Source of the DNA: Dysidea avara | Lineage: Eukaryota; Porifera; Demospongiae; Dictyoceratida; Dysideidae | Assembly (NCBI RefSeq): GCF_963678975.1 | Contig: NC_089280.1 | Location: 15,846,780 to 15,910,779, forward strand | Length of the DNA stretch: 64,000 nt | Direction: 5' to 3' | Shown here: positions 1 to 11,200 of the stretch, piece after piece | Layout: the number at the start of each line of letters is the position of its first letter | How positions within the stretch are numbered: position 1 is the stretch's first letter | Notes under the pieces: generated by a model | Databases searched by the model: none | What the model saw: the letters and a program-made list of their open reading frames with translations, nothing else | Told to the model about the DNA's origin: nothing | Translations under genes and position numbers: made by a program

Positions 1-1872
1 TGATTGCACAGTGGTAGGTCCTTCACCCCGAACTATGCAGTCTTGGACGAAATGCCAGTAGAAGTCTGCTCCTATGAGGACAGAAATCTCAAAGTTCTCA
101 TCTGAGGTCACTGGATGGGCAAGTGGGAGGTCCTTGAGGTACGGTATGTCTTTCAGGCAGGCACGCACTGAGTTCCTAATTGGAGCTGCAAGCTTGGGCA
201 CAATAAGGACTGAGATAGGAATACGGCTGCCTCTCAGGGTGTATATAAACAATGTTGCTACATCAAGACTGTTAGGAGAAGTGACTTGTGCCCTAAAGGA
301 CGAAACTGATACTGTTTCGTGGTGGGTTGGCTGAAGCTGTAAGTGATTAGCCAACTGTTGTGTAACAAATGATCCTTCGTAGAATAAAATGTTCCCTTCG
401 GCCCTAACTGTGTCTGATGAAACAACAGCATTTGCAGTCTTCAGCAAACAAACACTAGTATAATGTGCTGACAATGGTGCCATTGTAGTCAGTGAGGCTT
501 CAGTTGAAGCCTGTTGGGTGTTTGCTGGTGCTGTATTAGTGGGTTGTGTGGCAGTGTTAACAGGTTGTGTGGAGGTGCTGGCAGGTGGTGATGGTACATC
601 TGCAACAAGAAAGGCTTGGCAAAGACTGGTATGGTGTCATTTCCTACACTCTTTACAGGTGAACTTAGAGTGACACCGTGTTGCCTTGTGTTTTGCTAAA
701 CAGTTAAAACACAAATTCTCTCTTCGTACAATTGCCAGCCTTTCCTTGGGATCAACAACCTTGGTACACCTAATGGGTTTGTGATTACCCTTACAATACA
801 CAAAAACTGGTTCCCGTTTCTGACGTTCATCATGGGAGTGGTGACTGCGTGTTGTTCGCTCTGTGTTTGCATGAAAGGTGTCAGTGGTAGGCATGGTGTT
901 GTCAAAGCTCACGGATTTCCCCACACACTGACTCATCTCAAGGATTTGTATCTCCTTGAGCATGCTAGCCATAACATCATTGATGGTCCATTCTAAATTG
1001 CAGTGCTCACGTGCCATGTGTTTCTTAGTCTCAATGGGCAACTTAGCTAAAATTGATGAAGTCAACAGGGAGCCATATGAATCAGAGGACAATCAGAGGA
1101 CTTGCCTAGGGATGACAAGGCCCTCATGTGCTTCTCTACTGAATCATAAAAGGCTTGTAAACCACATAAACTGTTGGATGTCTTTCCTAAATTAAGAAGT
1201 GCTTCCATGTGAGCATTGACAAGTTTGTAAGACTGGCCAAACCTGTCCTTCAGCAAGGTGATAGTGTTCATAATTGTGGTCAGTGAGGGGGAAACCGGCA
1301 ATGACACGAGAAGCATCACCATGCAATTGTGCACGTAAATAGTTAAATTTTTGCTCACCACTAAGGCTTGGATTCAAATGAACTGCTGCATTGAATGAAT
1401 CCCAAAACGTTTGCCATTGTAGGGAATCTCCGCTGAAAGTAGGGAGAGATAACTTAGGGAGCCGGCTGACGTTTTGGAATGCATGTGATGTAGCTAATGT
1501 GTCATGTGTATGCATACTGCTAGGACTCACGTGTACTGGCTCTGTGTGAGTTGTACTACTTGAGGTGTCAGCTGCTGAGGTGGGTGGCAACACTGGAAGT
1601 GAGGATACTACAGGTGGTGGAGGTAGACCCGCCTTGCGGATGAACTCGGCAAGAAAGGCAATCCTTTCTTCTAGAGTGAGCTGGTAAGTGTCAGCACTAA
1701 TCGTTTCCTCCTCAAACGCCTCTTCTGCTTCTATCTTCGCCGCGATGGCGGAATCCAGTTCTATGATCTGGTCGCGCTTCGTCCGGAGTTGGGCAAGGGT
1801 GGTGACGACCATCAGCTTCCTTGATTCTGTGACGGATTCGGAACTAATTCCCTCGAGGTCCGCGGAGATCAT
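1..1872 (-). pseudogene. BEL/Pao retrotransposon, gag and protease part, decayed, cut by window edge
   Basis: Reading from 1872 down to 1 gives a BEL/Pao-type gag followed by the start of pol. The first about 190 codons hold an acidic helical stretch, a Pro/Ser/Thr linker and the gag core (motif LPTFSGDSLQW). A zinc-knuckle region follows near 640-760 (CxGNHKPIRC, then LCFNC...C), then a retropepsin-like region from about 480 to 1. Breaks seen: the frame shifts near 1290 and returns near 1085; an in-frame TGA lies at 637-639 right after the knuckle; and at the expected catalytic site the sequence reads LFYEGS, so the family's catalytic Asp is replaced by Tyr and a few residues are missing beside it. 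The rest of pol lies outside the window. No LTR is visible upstream of 1872, where a foldback element starts at once. Family assignment is from the gag and protease motifs. Confidence 0.85.
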
Positions 1873-1881
1873 ATCTCATAA

Positions 1882-2119
1882 TACTGCGGTTTTCCAAGTT
1901 CTTGCAATGCAAAGCGTCATGCGCTATACAAGCATGTACGTGCGCAGTTGTTCAACAGTGGATTTTCAGTGACAACTACTGACTCACAAGACTTCAAGTA
2001 TGCCTACGCATACAACTCGACAGCCACAGATTATTACAGGTGTATTTAAAGAACTGCGCATGCTGACACATTATTAGCGCATGACGCTTTGCATTACAAG
2101 AACTTGGAAAACCGCAGTA
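1882..2119. mobile_element. Foldback MITE, copy 1
   Basis: A 238-bp element whose ends are long inverted repeats: it begins TACTGCGGTTTTCCAAG and ends with the complement, CTTGGAAAACCGCAGTA. The arms match for about 45 bp each. It has no coding capacity. A second copy lies at 2324-2560. It sits directly against the 5' side of the BEL/Pao gag. Confidence 0.8.
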
Positions 2120-2643
2120 CAGGAAATTGCATTGTCTTTGCAACTACCGGCCATGCACGGTTTGAGCAAATGCATACAATACAGGGTTGTGGTATTTGCT
2201 AACTAGTGATGATCCTACCATTCCTGGTATACTTGCCGTAAAGGTGTGCATAATTCCGGTTATGCAATGATTTAACTGACGCGGAATTGAACGGCTTCGA
2301 TACCTGCGTACTGTTATACCCGGTACAGCGGTTTTCCAAGTTCTTGCAATGCAGAGCGTCATGCGCTATACAAGCATGTGGTGCGCAGTTGTTCAACAGC
2401 GGATTTTCAGTGACGACTACTGACTCACAGGACTTTAGGCATGCTTACGCATACAACTCGACAGCCACAGAACATTACAGGTGTATTCAAAGAACTGCGC
2501 ATACTGACACAATATTAGCGCATGACGCTTTGCATTGCAAGGACATGGAAAACCGCAGTATTGCGCGCGTTTTATTATTCAAAACACGCGCATGCTCAAA
2601 CCGCGCATGGCTGGTTGTTGCAAAGACAATGCAATTTTCTGTA
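2118..2643. mobile_element. Outer foldback element enclosing a second MITE
   Basis: The segments 2118-2172 and about 2593-2643 are inverted copies of each other (start TACAGGAAATTGCATTG, end CAATGCAATTTTCTGTA). They frame the second copy of the 238-bp foldback MITE. I read it as a non-autonomous inverted-repeat element that took a later MITE insertion. The outer arms are about 85% alike by eye. Confidence 0.6.
2324..2560. mobile_element. Foldback MITE, copy 2
   Basis: Same family as 1882-2119 and in the same orientation, with the same inverted ends and interior. About 90% identical by eye, so the two insertions or duplicates are fairly recent. Confidence 0.75.
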
Positions 2644-2975
2644 GCGTAGATAATAGAGTATGGATTGTGGGAATGTATTGTTGGTCACGTAATCGAGCAC
2701 GTAATGATAACCATACTTTTGATTTTGTATCCTACAGCACTCAGAAGGAAGTGATTTGTCACCCTTGCCATCCTATGAGTTAAGAAACATTGGTTTAAGG
2801 TGAGAACTAGTGCTATAACATATTCACAAGCGGTTCGCCACATTTTCAAATATGGACACGCCAACTTTTCGAGCAGCACGAGATTAACACTCTACAGCAA
2901 AGCTTACCCCTATAGATGTTTAGTAAATGCTGTTAACGGTCTGTAAAATGATGCAGTAGCTTTAAAATACTTGTA

Positions 2976-3165
2976 AAACCGCTTATTTGAACTTTTCCAT
3001 GATACTGTTAGGACTTGCCCATTCATGTTAACAAATGTAGTCACAATGTCAGTTGCTGCGGTCCCATAATCAAATTTCACAAGTTGGTCTACATAATGAA
3101 TCCAGTAGTTGGTTTGGGTGATTAATCGCCCGCAGGCTCTTAGCCTGCATTGGCATGGTAATTAA
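2976..3165 (+). repeat. Dispersed repeat, copy A
   Basis: About 190 bp that recurs in inverted orientation at about 34003-34205. Shared landmarks are GGACTTGCCCATTCATGTTA and GATTAATCGCCC near the 3' side. No terminal repeats or coding were seen. Confidence 0.65.
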
Positions 3166-3829
3166 ATGTATCTTGTAATTGACCAATTATTTTGTGGTTA
3201 ATTAAATATGCTGCTATGCATTGCTAAGAAAGAGCAACTTGAATAAATACTTTAAACCACAAATTATGCACAAATGTGTCTTCTCAACTATTTTATAGTT
3301 TAAGGGGCCAGCGGCAAAAGAGGACAAATGTCATTTGAAAATTTAGGTGACCACATGGTGGGAATTAATATTTGCTAAAATTGATTTGAGGCTGCCATTA
3401 ACTTTTAAATTCTGTTGTTTACAAAGTAACAACATTATTCAAATAGTGAAAGCAAGCCTTTCTAATTTAAAAAAAAATCTAAAATGGCGCATGTTTCCTT
3501 TTTTCACTTACCCCTTCAGATAGTCTGGATACCACACAGACAGTATGACACCCAGACAGTTTCTTATGAAAGTTCTCTAGCTGTCCATGATTGTATAAAT
3601 AGGGCTGCTTACAAGACTGCTATGTTGTTTTTGGTTGTTAAATGTCTGTTACAGCACGTAGGCAAGCCTCATTAAGCAGTGTCAGGCCACACCCCCTTAA
3701 GGTATATATGACAAAAATGGTTTATAAGAAAGCTGAACAGCCTTCATCTATAGATTGTACTCTTGAAGCTTGTTTGTTCACATGGGAGTGTGGACAGACA
3801 TGCACACATGCAGAAACATGCTTTTAAAA

Positions 3830-4125
3830 CCAGGCGTGCCTGGTTTACTGAAATTGTTTTCATAAAAACGTGTTCGTGTACCTATCTAACTATCTGTCTG
3901 TCTATCTATCTGTCTGTCTGTCTATCTATCTGTGCTATCTACCTATCTGTTTGTCTGTACGCACCCACGTGAGCAAATCCTTTTAGTGATAAAAAGCAGC
4001 CAACCTACGAAATTCAACACTACATGAAGCTTGTATTAAACTTGAGCATAGGCAAAGTTTGCACTGAAGTGGTTTCTTTTTACTAGTTTGAAAACCGGGT
4101 GTAGCGACTCTATAAACTTCACTGA
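3830..4125 (+). repeat. Dispersed repeat carrying a TCTA/TCTG microsatellite, copy A
   Basis: The segment CCTGGTTTACTGAAATTG, then a TCTA/TCTG tetranucleotide tract (about 3880-3955), then GTCTGTACGCACCCA and about 150 bp more recurs at 7015-7305. The microsatellite therefore travels inside a repeat family rather than arising independently at each site. Confidence 0.7.
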
Positions 4126-5289
4126 ACTACCTTCCCATTGGGTCCTTCATGTATTGAAAACACTGTAGCAGGTCTCTGAAGCAACTAGAAAATGTGTATC
4201 TCTTCGACTCGGAAAAGGGGTGTGTCCCTATGTATGTGAATGAAAACGAAGGGTAGCCTTGAGGCTTTATAGAGAATTTATGGGAAAAAACACTATAGGC
4301 AAGCTATAAAACACTTGACAAAATATTTCTGTGCGTAATAAGTTTTTTAAAACAGTTTGTTCGAAATGCGCTTCCTTAGCAATGCACAGCAATGTAATTA
4401 GAGAATTACAAAATAATTCACCAATTTAAAAAATCCAAAATTATAATAACTATGCATATTTGCATTATTACAAAACAGAAGTTAAAATATATTTCCAGCT
4501 GTACAACTAGCGCCTGGTTTTTAGAAGCAGCACAACATCAACTTATTCCCAAACCAATTTCAGGAAACCAGGTGCATGCCCACAGTCAGCCCTTTGTTGG
4601 CACGCATCTGCTTAAAATGCATATGTTTTGGTGTGTGATCAGGGAATAAACACTATAAACAGTACTGCTCAAAACACTCCATGGAAGCTCGTACGTAGTT
4701 TGGCAAATAGTCTGCTTCTGTAAAAGAGTGCAAGGTCTGTTGTGAAAAGCCAAAATACTGACAGGAAAAGAGTTGTGTTGGTGCATACATACCTTAAAAT
4801 TAAAATTAGGGAAGTCTGGTGAATTCAAAAGTTTTTTTGCTAATTGCTATTCCGGTTAGTTAACATGAACTCTAACAAATTGATGGACACACAGGCAGAT
4901 CAAGAGACATGTTATTGCCTAATAAAACTGTATGACAGAAAAGGGAAAAGGAACAACCACAATTACACAATACTCATGTAACTGCACACACCTACATATA
5001 CACTTTAAGTGAATTTAGTCACTCAACATCTACGTAAAAATGATGAAGGATGCATATACTACCATGCGATAGTCTGTATCAGTTTTAACACTGAATGTAC
5101 AGCACTGCTAACTTGTCTACTAAAATAAATTTGATAAATAATTTTACATTGAAACAGGAATTGTGGTTAACCAAAATATTTATCATCCTACTGTGTTGGT
5201 TTATTGGTGTAAACAAGAAAGGGAGGGGCATTTTAACATAAAAATAGTAATGTACAAGGTACCCATAATTTACCATATATGTGTATGAC

Positions 5290-5297
5290 TATATATA
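5290..5297 (+). promoter_or_regulatory. Possible TATA box of the fibrinogen-domain gene
   Basis: TATATATA lies 120 bp before the first ATG (5410). A start of transcription about 30 bp further would give a leader of about 90 bases. Based on position and sequence only. Confidence 0.4.
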
Positions 5298-5409
5298 CAA
5301 ACCACCCTAAACTAGCTTTATTAGGCAGTAGAACAAAAACCAAACACTAAATTATATTGACGGCATTAATTTGATCTTTTACAAGCAGAGTGTCTGTATT
5401 GTTTCTAAG

Positions 5410-6171
5410 ATGACTACCATTATTATAACAGTACTAGTGCTAGTTAGTGCAGCAACAATTGATGGATCTGTGATAGATAACTGTTGTCGTGTTTCAGCTA
5501 AAGGTAATGGCAACTACTTTCATACAGGCAGGCCGTCATCTGGACTACACATCTTCATGGATCCCTGCTCTTATATATATGGGAGTACAGTGAAAGGATA
5601 CTGCGACACACAGACTGATGGTGGAGGATGGATAGTAATCCAAAGGAGAAAACAAGGTGTTAATGAAGACTTTCATCGATTCTGGTTAGAATATGAACTA
5701 GGATTTGGCAGTTTATACAGTGAATTTTGGTACGGACTGCGCTCCCTACACTGTTTAACCAGTAAAGGGCAATGGGAACTATGGATAGATCTTACATATT
5801 CCAACGGAACAAAGACTCATCTCCACTACAATCACTTCAGTGTAGGATCACCAAGTACAAACTATAAACTAAGTATATCAGGATTTACTGGGATTACTCC
5901 AACTGATCCATTTAGTTTACATGTACTAAACGGACGACCATTTACCACACGGGATAGAGATAATGACGCAAATGGGGGAAACTGTGCAATTGATGGACAT
6001 GGCAGTACTGCTCCGGGTGGATGGTGGTATAAAAATTGCTTTTACATCAACCTCAACTACAACTATGGAGGACGGCAGGGTTTTATTTCATATGACAGAA
6101 GAATCTGGCACACTCCATGGTTTATAGAAATGAAAATACGTCCTGTTGGTTGTGCTGCCTACCAGAACTAA
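5410..6171 (+). CDS. Secreted fibrinogen C-terminal domain protein, intronless
   Basis: A 253-residue protein in one exon. The first ATG is 5410; the frame is open a little further upstream but only without an ATG. Residues about 1-20 form a hydrophobic signal peptide (TIIITVLVLVSAA). The rest is nearly all one fibrinogen C-terminal domain: CDTQTDGGGWIVIQRR, then EFWYGL, GQWELWIDL, the acidic DRDND calcium-site region, GGWWYKNC and a closing WHTPWFIEMKIRP. Cysteines that usually pair in this fold are present. Ficolin- and FREP-type proteins with this domain bind sugars or other ligands outside the cell; here no collagen, coiled-coil or Ig region precedes the domain, so it is a minimal secreted version. 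Lack of introns, next to spliced genes, may mean a retrocopy or a naturally intronless family. The ligand is unknown. Confidence 0.92.
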   Translation: MTTIIITVLVLVSAATIDGSVIDNCCRVSAKGNGNYFHTGRPSSGLHIFMDPCSYIYGSTVKGYCDTQTDGGGWIVIQRRKQGVNEDFHRFWLEYELGFGSLYSEFWYGLRSLHCLTSKGQWELWIDLTYSNGTKTHLHYNHFSVGSPSTNYKLSISGFTGITPTDPFSLHVLNGRPFTTRDRDNDANGGNCAIDGHGSTAPGGWWYKNCFYINLNYNYGGRQGFISYDRRIWHTPWFIEMKIRPVGCAAYQN

Positions 6172-6179
6172 TATTTACC

Positions 6180-6840
6180 ATTAATCTTGCTAGTAGTTTA
6201 CTATGTACTTTGGTAAAAGTTTGTTTTTTCCTATAGTACATTACCTTTTGTAATTGTATGCAATGGTTTTTTTAAATTGAAAATACACTACTATATCACA
6301 GAAAGATATATATATATATATTAAAAATAAGCGGTTCAGTGGGAAAAAAGGACATGCGTAGAGGCATTCTCATGATTTAGGTTTCAATCTCATGCACTCA
6401 TGCCCACCATTTGCAATCTTATGATCACAATTTTCCTCCCTCCCAGGATTATCTTTCACTGAATGTGCCAGGCTTGCTCAACACAAATACATCGAGGTTC
6501 ACATAGGGCAAACAATATTTCAAGGGGCCTCTGCTTGTCAACTTTGGCAATACAACATCCATTGAAGTGAAAAAGATTAAACTCAGCCAGTGGGTCTTCC
6601 CAAATAAGCCTTATAAGCAATCATGTGATCTTGTATGGAGCTCTGTTGGTTTATTTAGACAATGATTGAGAAAACGCGAATATGGAGTGTTTGAAGTGGT
6701 TCTGAAATTATGAAAAGACACTCAAACTCCAAACAGAACATAAATTGTATAGTGCGCATGGTAATCCATGATTCTGCTGCTGAGAAATACAATCTGTGTG
6801 GCCATGATTCCAACCAAATAACTGGCTAGACATTTCACAG
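6180..6840. other. Non-coding, nothing recognised
   Basis: The 3' flank of the fibrinogen-domain gene. It contains a short AT dinucleotide run near 6307-6320. No gene, terminal repeats or clear polyadenylation hexamer was seen. Confidence 0.5.
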
Positions 6841-6844
6841 ATAC

Positions 6845-6998
6845 AAGATAATAGTGCAGTGCAGTTTGAAATGCAATACTGCAGCAGATAATAGTGCAGT
6901 ACTGATGTATTTAATATACAGTGCAGTTTGAAATGCAATACTGCAGCAGATAATAGTGCAGTACTGATGTATTTAATATACAGTGCAGTTTGAAATGC
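6845..6998 (+). repeat. 62-bp tandem repeat, about 2.4 units
   Basis: The unit containing GTGCAGTTTGAAATGC recurs with landmarks at 6861, 6923 and 6985, so the period is 62 bp. Units are almost identical. Confidence 0.85.
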
Positions 6999-7014
6999 TT
7001 TTTATAAACCAGAT

Positions 7015-7084
7015 GCACGCACACAGCTGGCCAAAGGACAGCTATGGGTGCACACCTGGTTTACTGAAATTGTTTCATAAAAAC

Positions 7085-7137
<53 letters not shown>

Positions 7138-7305
7138 CCAATGTTTGTCTGTACGCACCCATGCGAGCAAATTCTTTCAGTGATAAAAGCAGAGAATCAA
7201 ACACTAATGAAGCCCGTATAAAACTTCAGCATAGGTAGGCTTTGTACTGAGGTTATTTGTTTTCGCCAGTTTGAAATACAGGTGGTATAGTGACTTTACA
7301 GACTT
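7015..7305 (+). repeat. Dispersed repeat carrying a TCTA microsatellite, copy B
   Basis: Second copy of the repeat at 3830-4125. Here the tetranucleotide tract is a pure TCTA run at about 7086-7137. Confidence 0.7.
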
Positions 7306-7701
7306 TGTGATACTGTTGCACCGATAGTCGGATTGGTTACTAAGTTAAGCCAACTAACTTCACTATTGGACAGTAAATAAGTTATTATATTAAATAAAGT
7401 ACTCAGGACTGTAAGTTACTAACCTATTTCAATGTAGCAGTAGCTGTTCTATGGTCTGTTCAAAGGCTGATATGCGGTGGGTAGAAATACGCATTCACAA
7501 TCGCCCAAACAATTATTTTGTGCCTTCATTATGTCCTTTAGTAACAACCAACTAGTCTATCTTAGCAAATATGTATACTCAGCACAAGGCCTATACACCT
7601 GTAAAACGAGAGTGGAGGGGCTACAACCTCTTAGTTACATTTCTGATTGTTTATGTATACAGCTAATGTATTTCACCATGTCATTCTAGTACCTCCTTCT
7701 A

Positions 7702-7989
7702 TTTATTTTTATTATTATTATTAACACTTTACAGTGACCAGCACTGAAGGTCTACAGCAACATGTGCTGCAGCCTTAGGATTACTTAACCTAATTTCAAG
7801 GACTTAGACTTAATGACTTACAGCTAGAAAGGTGTAACAGAAAGGGGCCAAAGTAGGGAAAAAATCCCTCCAACCCCAGGATTCGAACTGCAGGTCACCC
7901 AATGTCTAGTCGGGGCCACACTCAGTCTTCCTCCAGGGGGGATGGATTTTCTTCCTTAAACCTAAAGTATTTATTATTAACACTCTATC
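7702..7989 (-). mobile_element. tRNA-derived SINE-like insertion, present only in the pseudogene copy
   Basis: Absent from the matching place in the true gene (28796). Read on the minus strand it has a polymerase III B-box-like GTTCGAATCC near 7881-7892 and a tail ending in ATA/TAA triplets near 7702-7725. Flanks repeat CTCTAT/TTCTAT, a likely short target duplication. The same 3' end occurs at 42187-42262 and, more diverged, near 26757-26826. The A box is not convincing, so the class is probable rather than certain. Confidence 0.6.
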
Positions 7990-8204
7990 ACAGAACAGCG
8001 CTTTCATGTGATCTATATAATCAAATAATTTAAATTTAATGTGGTTACCTAAAATTGATGAGGACGTGACGGAAACAGATAACAAAATAATGATGGCCAT
8101 ACTAAAACAATCACATAGAATTCTTCAGTGACTAAACCAGAAAATAACTCTTTATACAAGGCAACTGAACACGGTAAAGTGTGAACTTATAAGTACTGGA
8201 TTAC

Positions 8205-11200
8205 CTTCTTTAGTCCATACTCCCAGAGGCTGGCACGGATCAGCAACAATGAAGATGTCATGTCTTCAAATGTTACCTGGCTAACTTGGCTTAAAATGGC
8301 TGACACTGTCTCCATGCATGTCATGTATGCCCATGCCTCAAACGTGCCCTTAGGATAATTAAACTATATAGAAAGATATTAATGTATCAGTTGAAGGAAT
8401 AGTCTTTGTACTTTTAGTGCTCTGGTTTCCCTGGCAGTGGAGTGGAATACTTGTAGAGCACGTTCAGCAAGTAACCAGCCACGACCCAACACATTCATCA
8501 AGCTTGCCACTCTCATGAAGAGAAACGTTCAAATGGTGATCAGAGGGGCTGAGCAGGAGTGGATCAACACCAGATACTATAAGAGACAACAAGACAACAC
8601 ACAACTAACATACATAACAACATACATTGGTACTACTGGGGCATATATAGCAGCGTGAAAACTAATTCAACAACATTATAATCTTGCAACGTTTGCTTTA
8701 CTGATAAGACCTTTACTCATTATGAAACATTCAGTGCTTGATTATAGATTGTTGTTGTGCTTGTAAAGGTACAGACGAAAGGTTCCATGGACACCCACCA
8801 CTCTTGCTATTGTTTTCTGAAGTGTTTAAGCAGTTGGCCATGATCAACTAATGAAAACAATTCCCTTTCATGATTCATTGCCAGGGTAGTTGCAGTTCCT
8901 AAGAAAAGAAGCCTTGTAAAATTCTTACATGAACAGTGTTTCCTTTTCTTGTAAATTTTGCCAAAATTCTTAATTCTTGCATGCGATTCTTCCCACGTGC
9001 ATCTCAGAGTGGCACACCCCCCCCCCCCCCCCTTAAATATCCAGGTCTGGAGAATGTGGTGGATACTAACCATTTTGCTAAACTACTAGTATTTTGCATT
9101 TAGAGAAAGTAAACAGTATACAACTAAAAATCTGCCTCAGTGTGTCCACTTGTGAGTCCTTACATTGTAAACTAATAGGAACACAATGACTGCTCACTAT
9201 AACCAAAAACCCACGATAATTAAAAAAAGTGGCCATCCATGAATCACATACTATTTACTGTACACAAATCTTTATTATTCAAATTTCACAAGGATAAACT
9301 AAACAAGATTTATGAACAAAGTGAATGCTACTTGATACCCACAACAAATACTCAAACTAGCCATCACAAAGTTTTAACACACTAATAAAGAAATCACTCG
9401 CTGACCTTCCAAGCCTTTTCTGTATGCATTAAATCAGGACAGTCCCAATTCTGATACCAGCTAGACAACATTTTCTTCAGCCAGTGTGGATGCTGGGAAC
9501 AAGTCTCTGAGGCATGTTTCATGATCGTCTGCTCCAACAACAAGTGTAGTTCATCATACAGCACAAGCGCTATGTCATATTGTGAACACATCTCATAGCC
9601 AATGGCAATGTCAAGCTGGAGGGTAAATAGAATATAAATATTTATACAAATAAATGAACTGCATTTTCACAGATAAATAATTGTTGCAGTTATAGTGTGT
9701 ATCTGCTGAAAGAGTTACATTATTAACTCTAGGTGCTAGTGTATTTGAAATTAAGGACTAGATCAATCTGCTAAAAATAGTGAAACAAAAAGACATACAT
9801 ATAAAGGGAAAACCTGTACTACTTTGGCTGGAATTCGTAGAGATTTTCTCACACAAAGCTATGGTATATGTATGCATGTATGTAGTACATAGAAGCCAGA
9901 CTAGCCCCCCTCCCCCTCACACATGCATACTTCTGATACATGTGAGATATCTCACACTATGCAGTATTATAGTGGTATACATTATTTTTGTAAGGAAGAA
10001 CTGGTAGGTTTCATTACTGCTACAATTTCCATCCATTTTGGTCACCTCATCAATGTGGGGCTGCATGTTCCTCTGGAAGGTGGCAAATGACAAATTGCTG
10101 ATCTTTACTACCAACGTGTGCCATGACTCCTGTACACGTGACGGTTCAGATGAAAACAGTTTCAACATACTGTACCTGAAGACAGAAAGATAAGTATAGG
10201 ATGTGTACTGTATAGAGTGAAACATGAAGTGAAACTTTTCTAACATTGGGGAACTAATAGAAAATGCTTCCTTAATCCAGGGATTAATTCATGTTGTCCA
10301 CACTTAGGGGTGTTGTCCAAAAAGAGACATTCTGCTGAAGCCACATGCTTAGACAGTTCTATTTTCAATACCTTGAATTATTAACCTATTAAAGAGTCTG
10401 GAGAATGGAATAGCACCTCTCAAAAGTAAGATGTTCAAGTAGATTATTTCATTAACAGTGTACCTACTGTTTAAGCTCACTAAATTATGGTGGAAGAAAC
10501 TTCCATGGAGGAGGTTTGGATTGCAAAAAGTTTGAGGCCAGCATAAATAGCTCAGTTATGTTAGACAAAATAGGTTAGCTTATGTAATCAAACACAGTAT
10601 TCCACATCCCAAGATACAGTATCTTATATTTCGTGCTCATAACAGAAACTAGGCATATCTTAAGATAAAACAGTAACCTTCAGGAAACTACAGTGTCACA
10701 GTATTGTATATCAATCTTACTGTTCAGGCTTAGTGCAAAAATCATTTTTGATCTTCTCCCCAAGTTGTTTCAAGTCTTCTTGCTCCTCGTCTCCTTGGTA
10801 ATATAGTAGACTATCAACCAGCTGACAGAGCTGTACACCTTCTCAACTGACTTTATCCAAGAGGTGATGTCTGGCTTCACTCGTGTCCTGTACTCTTCTT
10901 GATCCTGGAGTAATTGTAACAATACACTCTTACATTAGAATTGTTAGCTTTCATAATTCCATGTAGTTCATATATACTTAGTTTGTTCAGTTCAGTACAG
11001 ACAAAAACATAGTAACACATACTCGCTTTCTTGTGTTTTAAAAAAAGTTCAATGTGTACATTATGTAGCAAAGAAAGCACACTCAAACTACTCCTTTAAG
11101 GTTAGCATAAAAACATCAGCTGACCAGAAGCCGTGTAATGTTGCATTTCATAACATATGTGCCAAGAGTATTATATGTTGGTATCACCAACAGTACTATA

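Larger units (their letters stand above)
2650..5280. other. Non-coding stretch with dispersed repeats
   Basis: I see no ORF with recognisable protein features. It holds dispersed repeats at 2976-3165 and 3830-4125, described separately, and AT-rich unique-looking sequence elsewhere. Confidence 0.6.
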
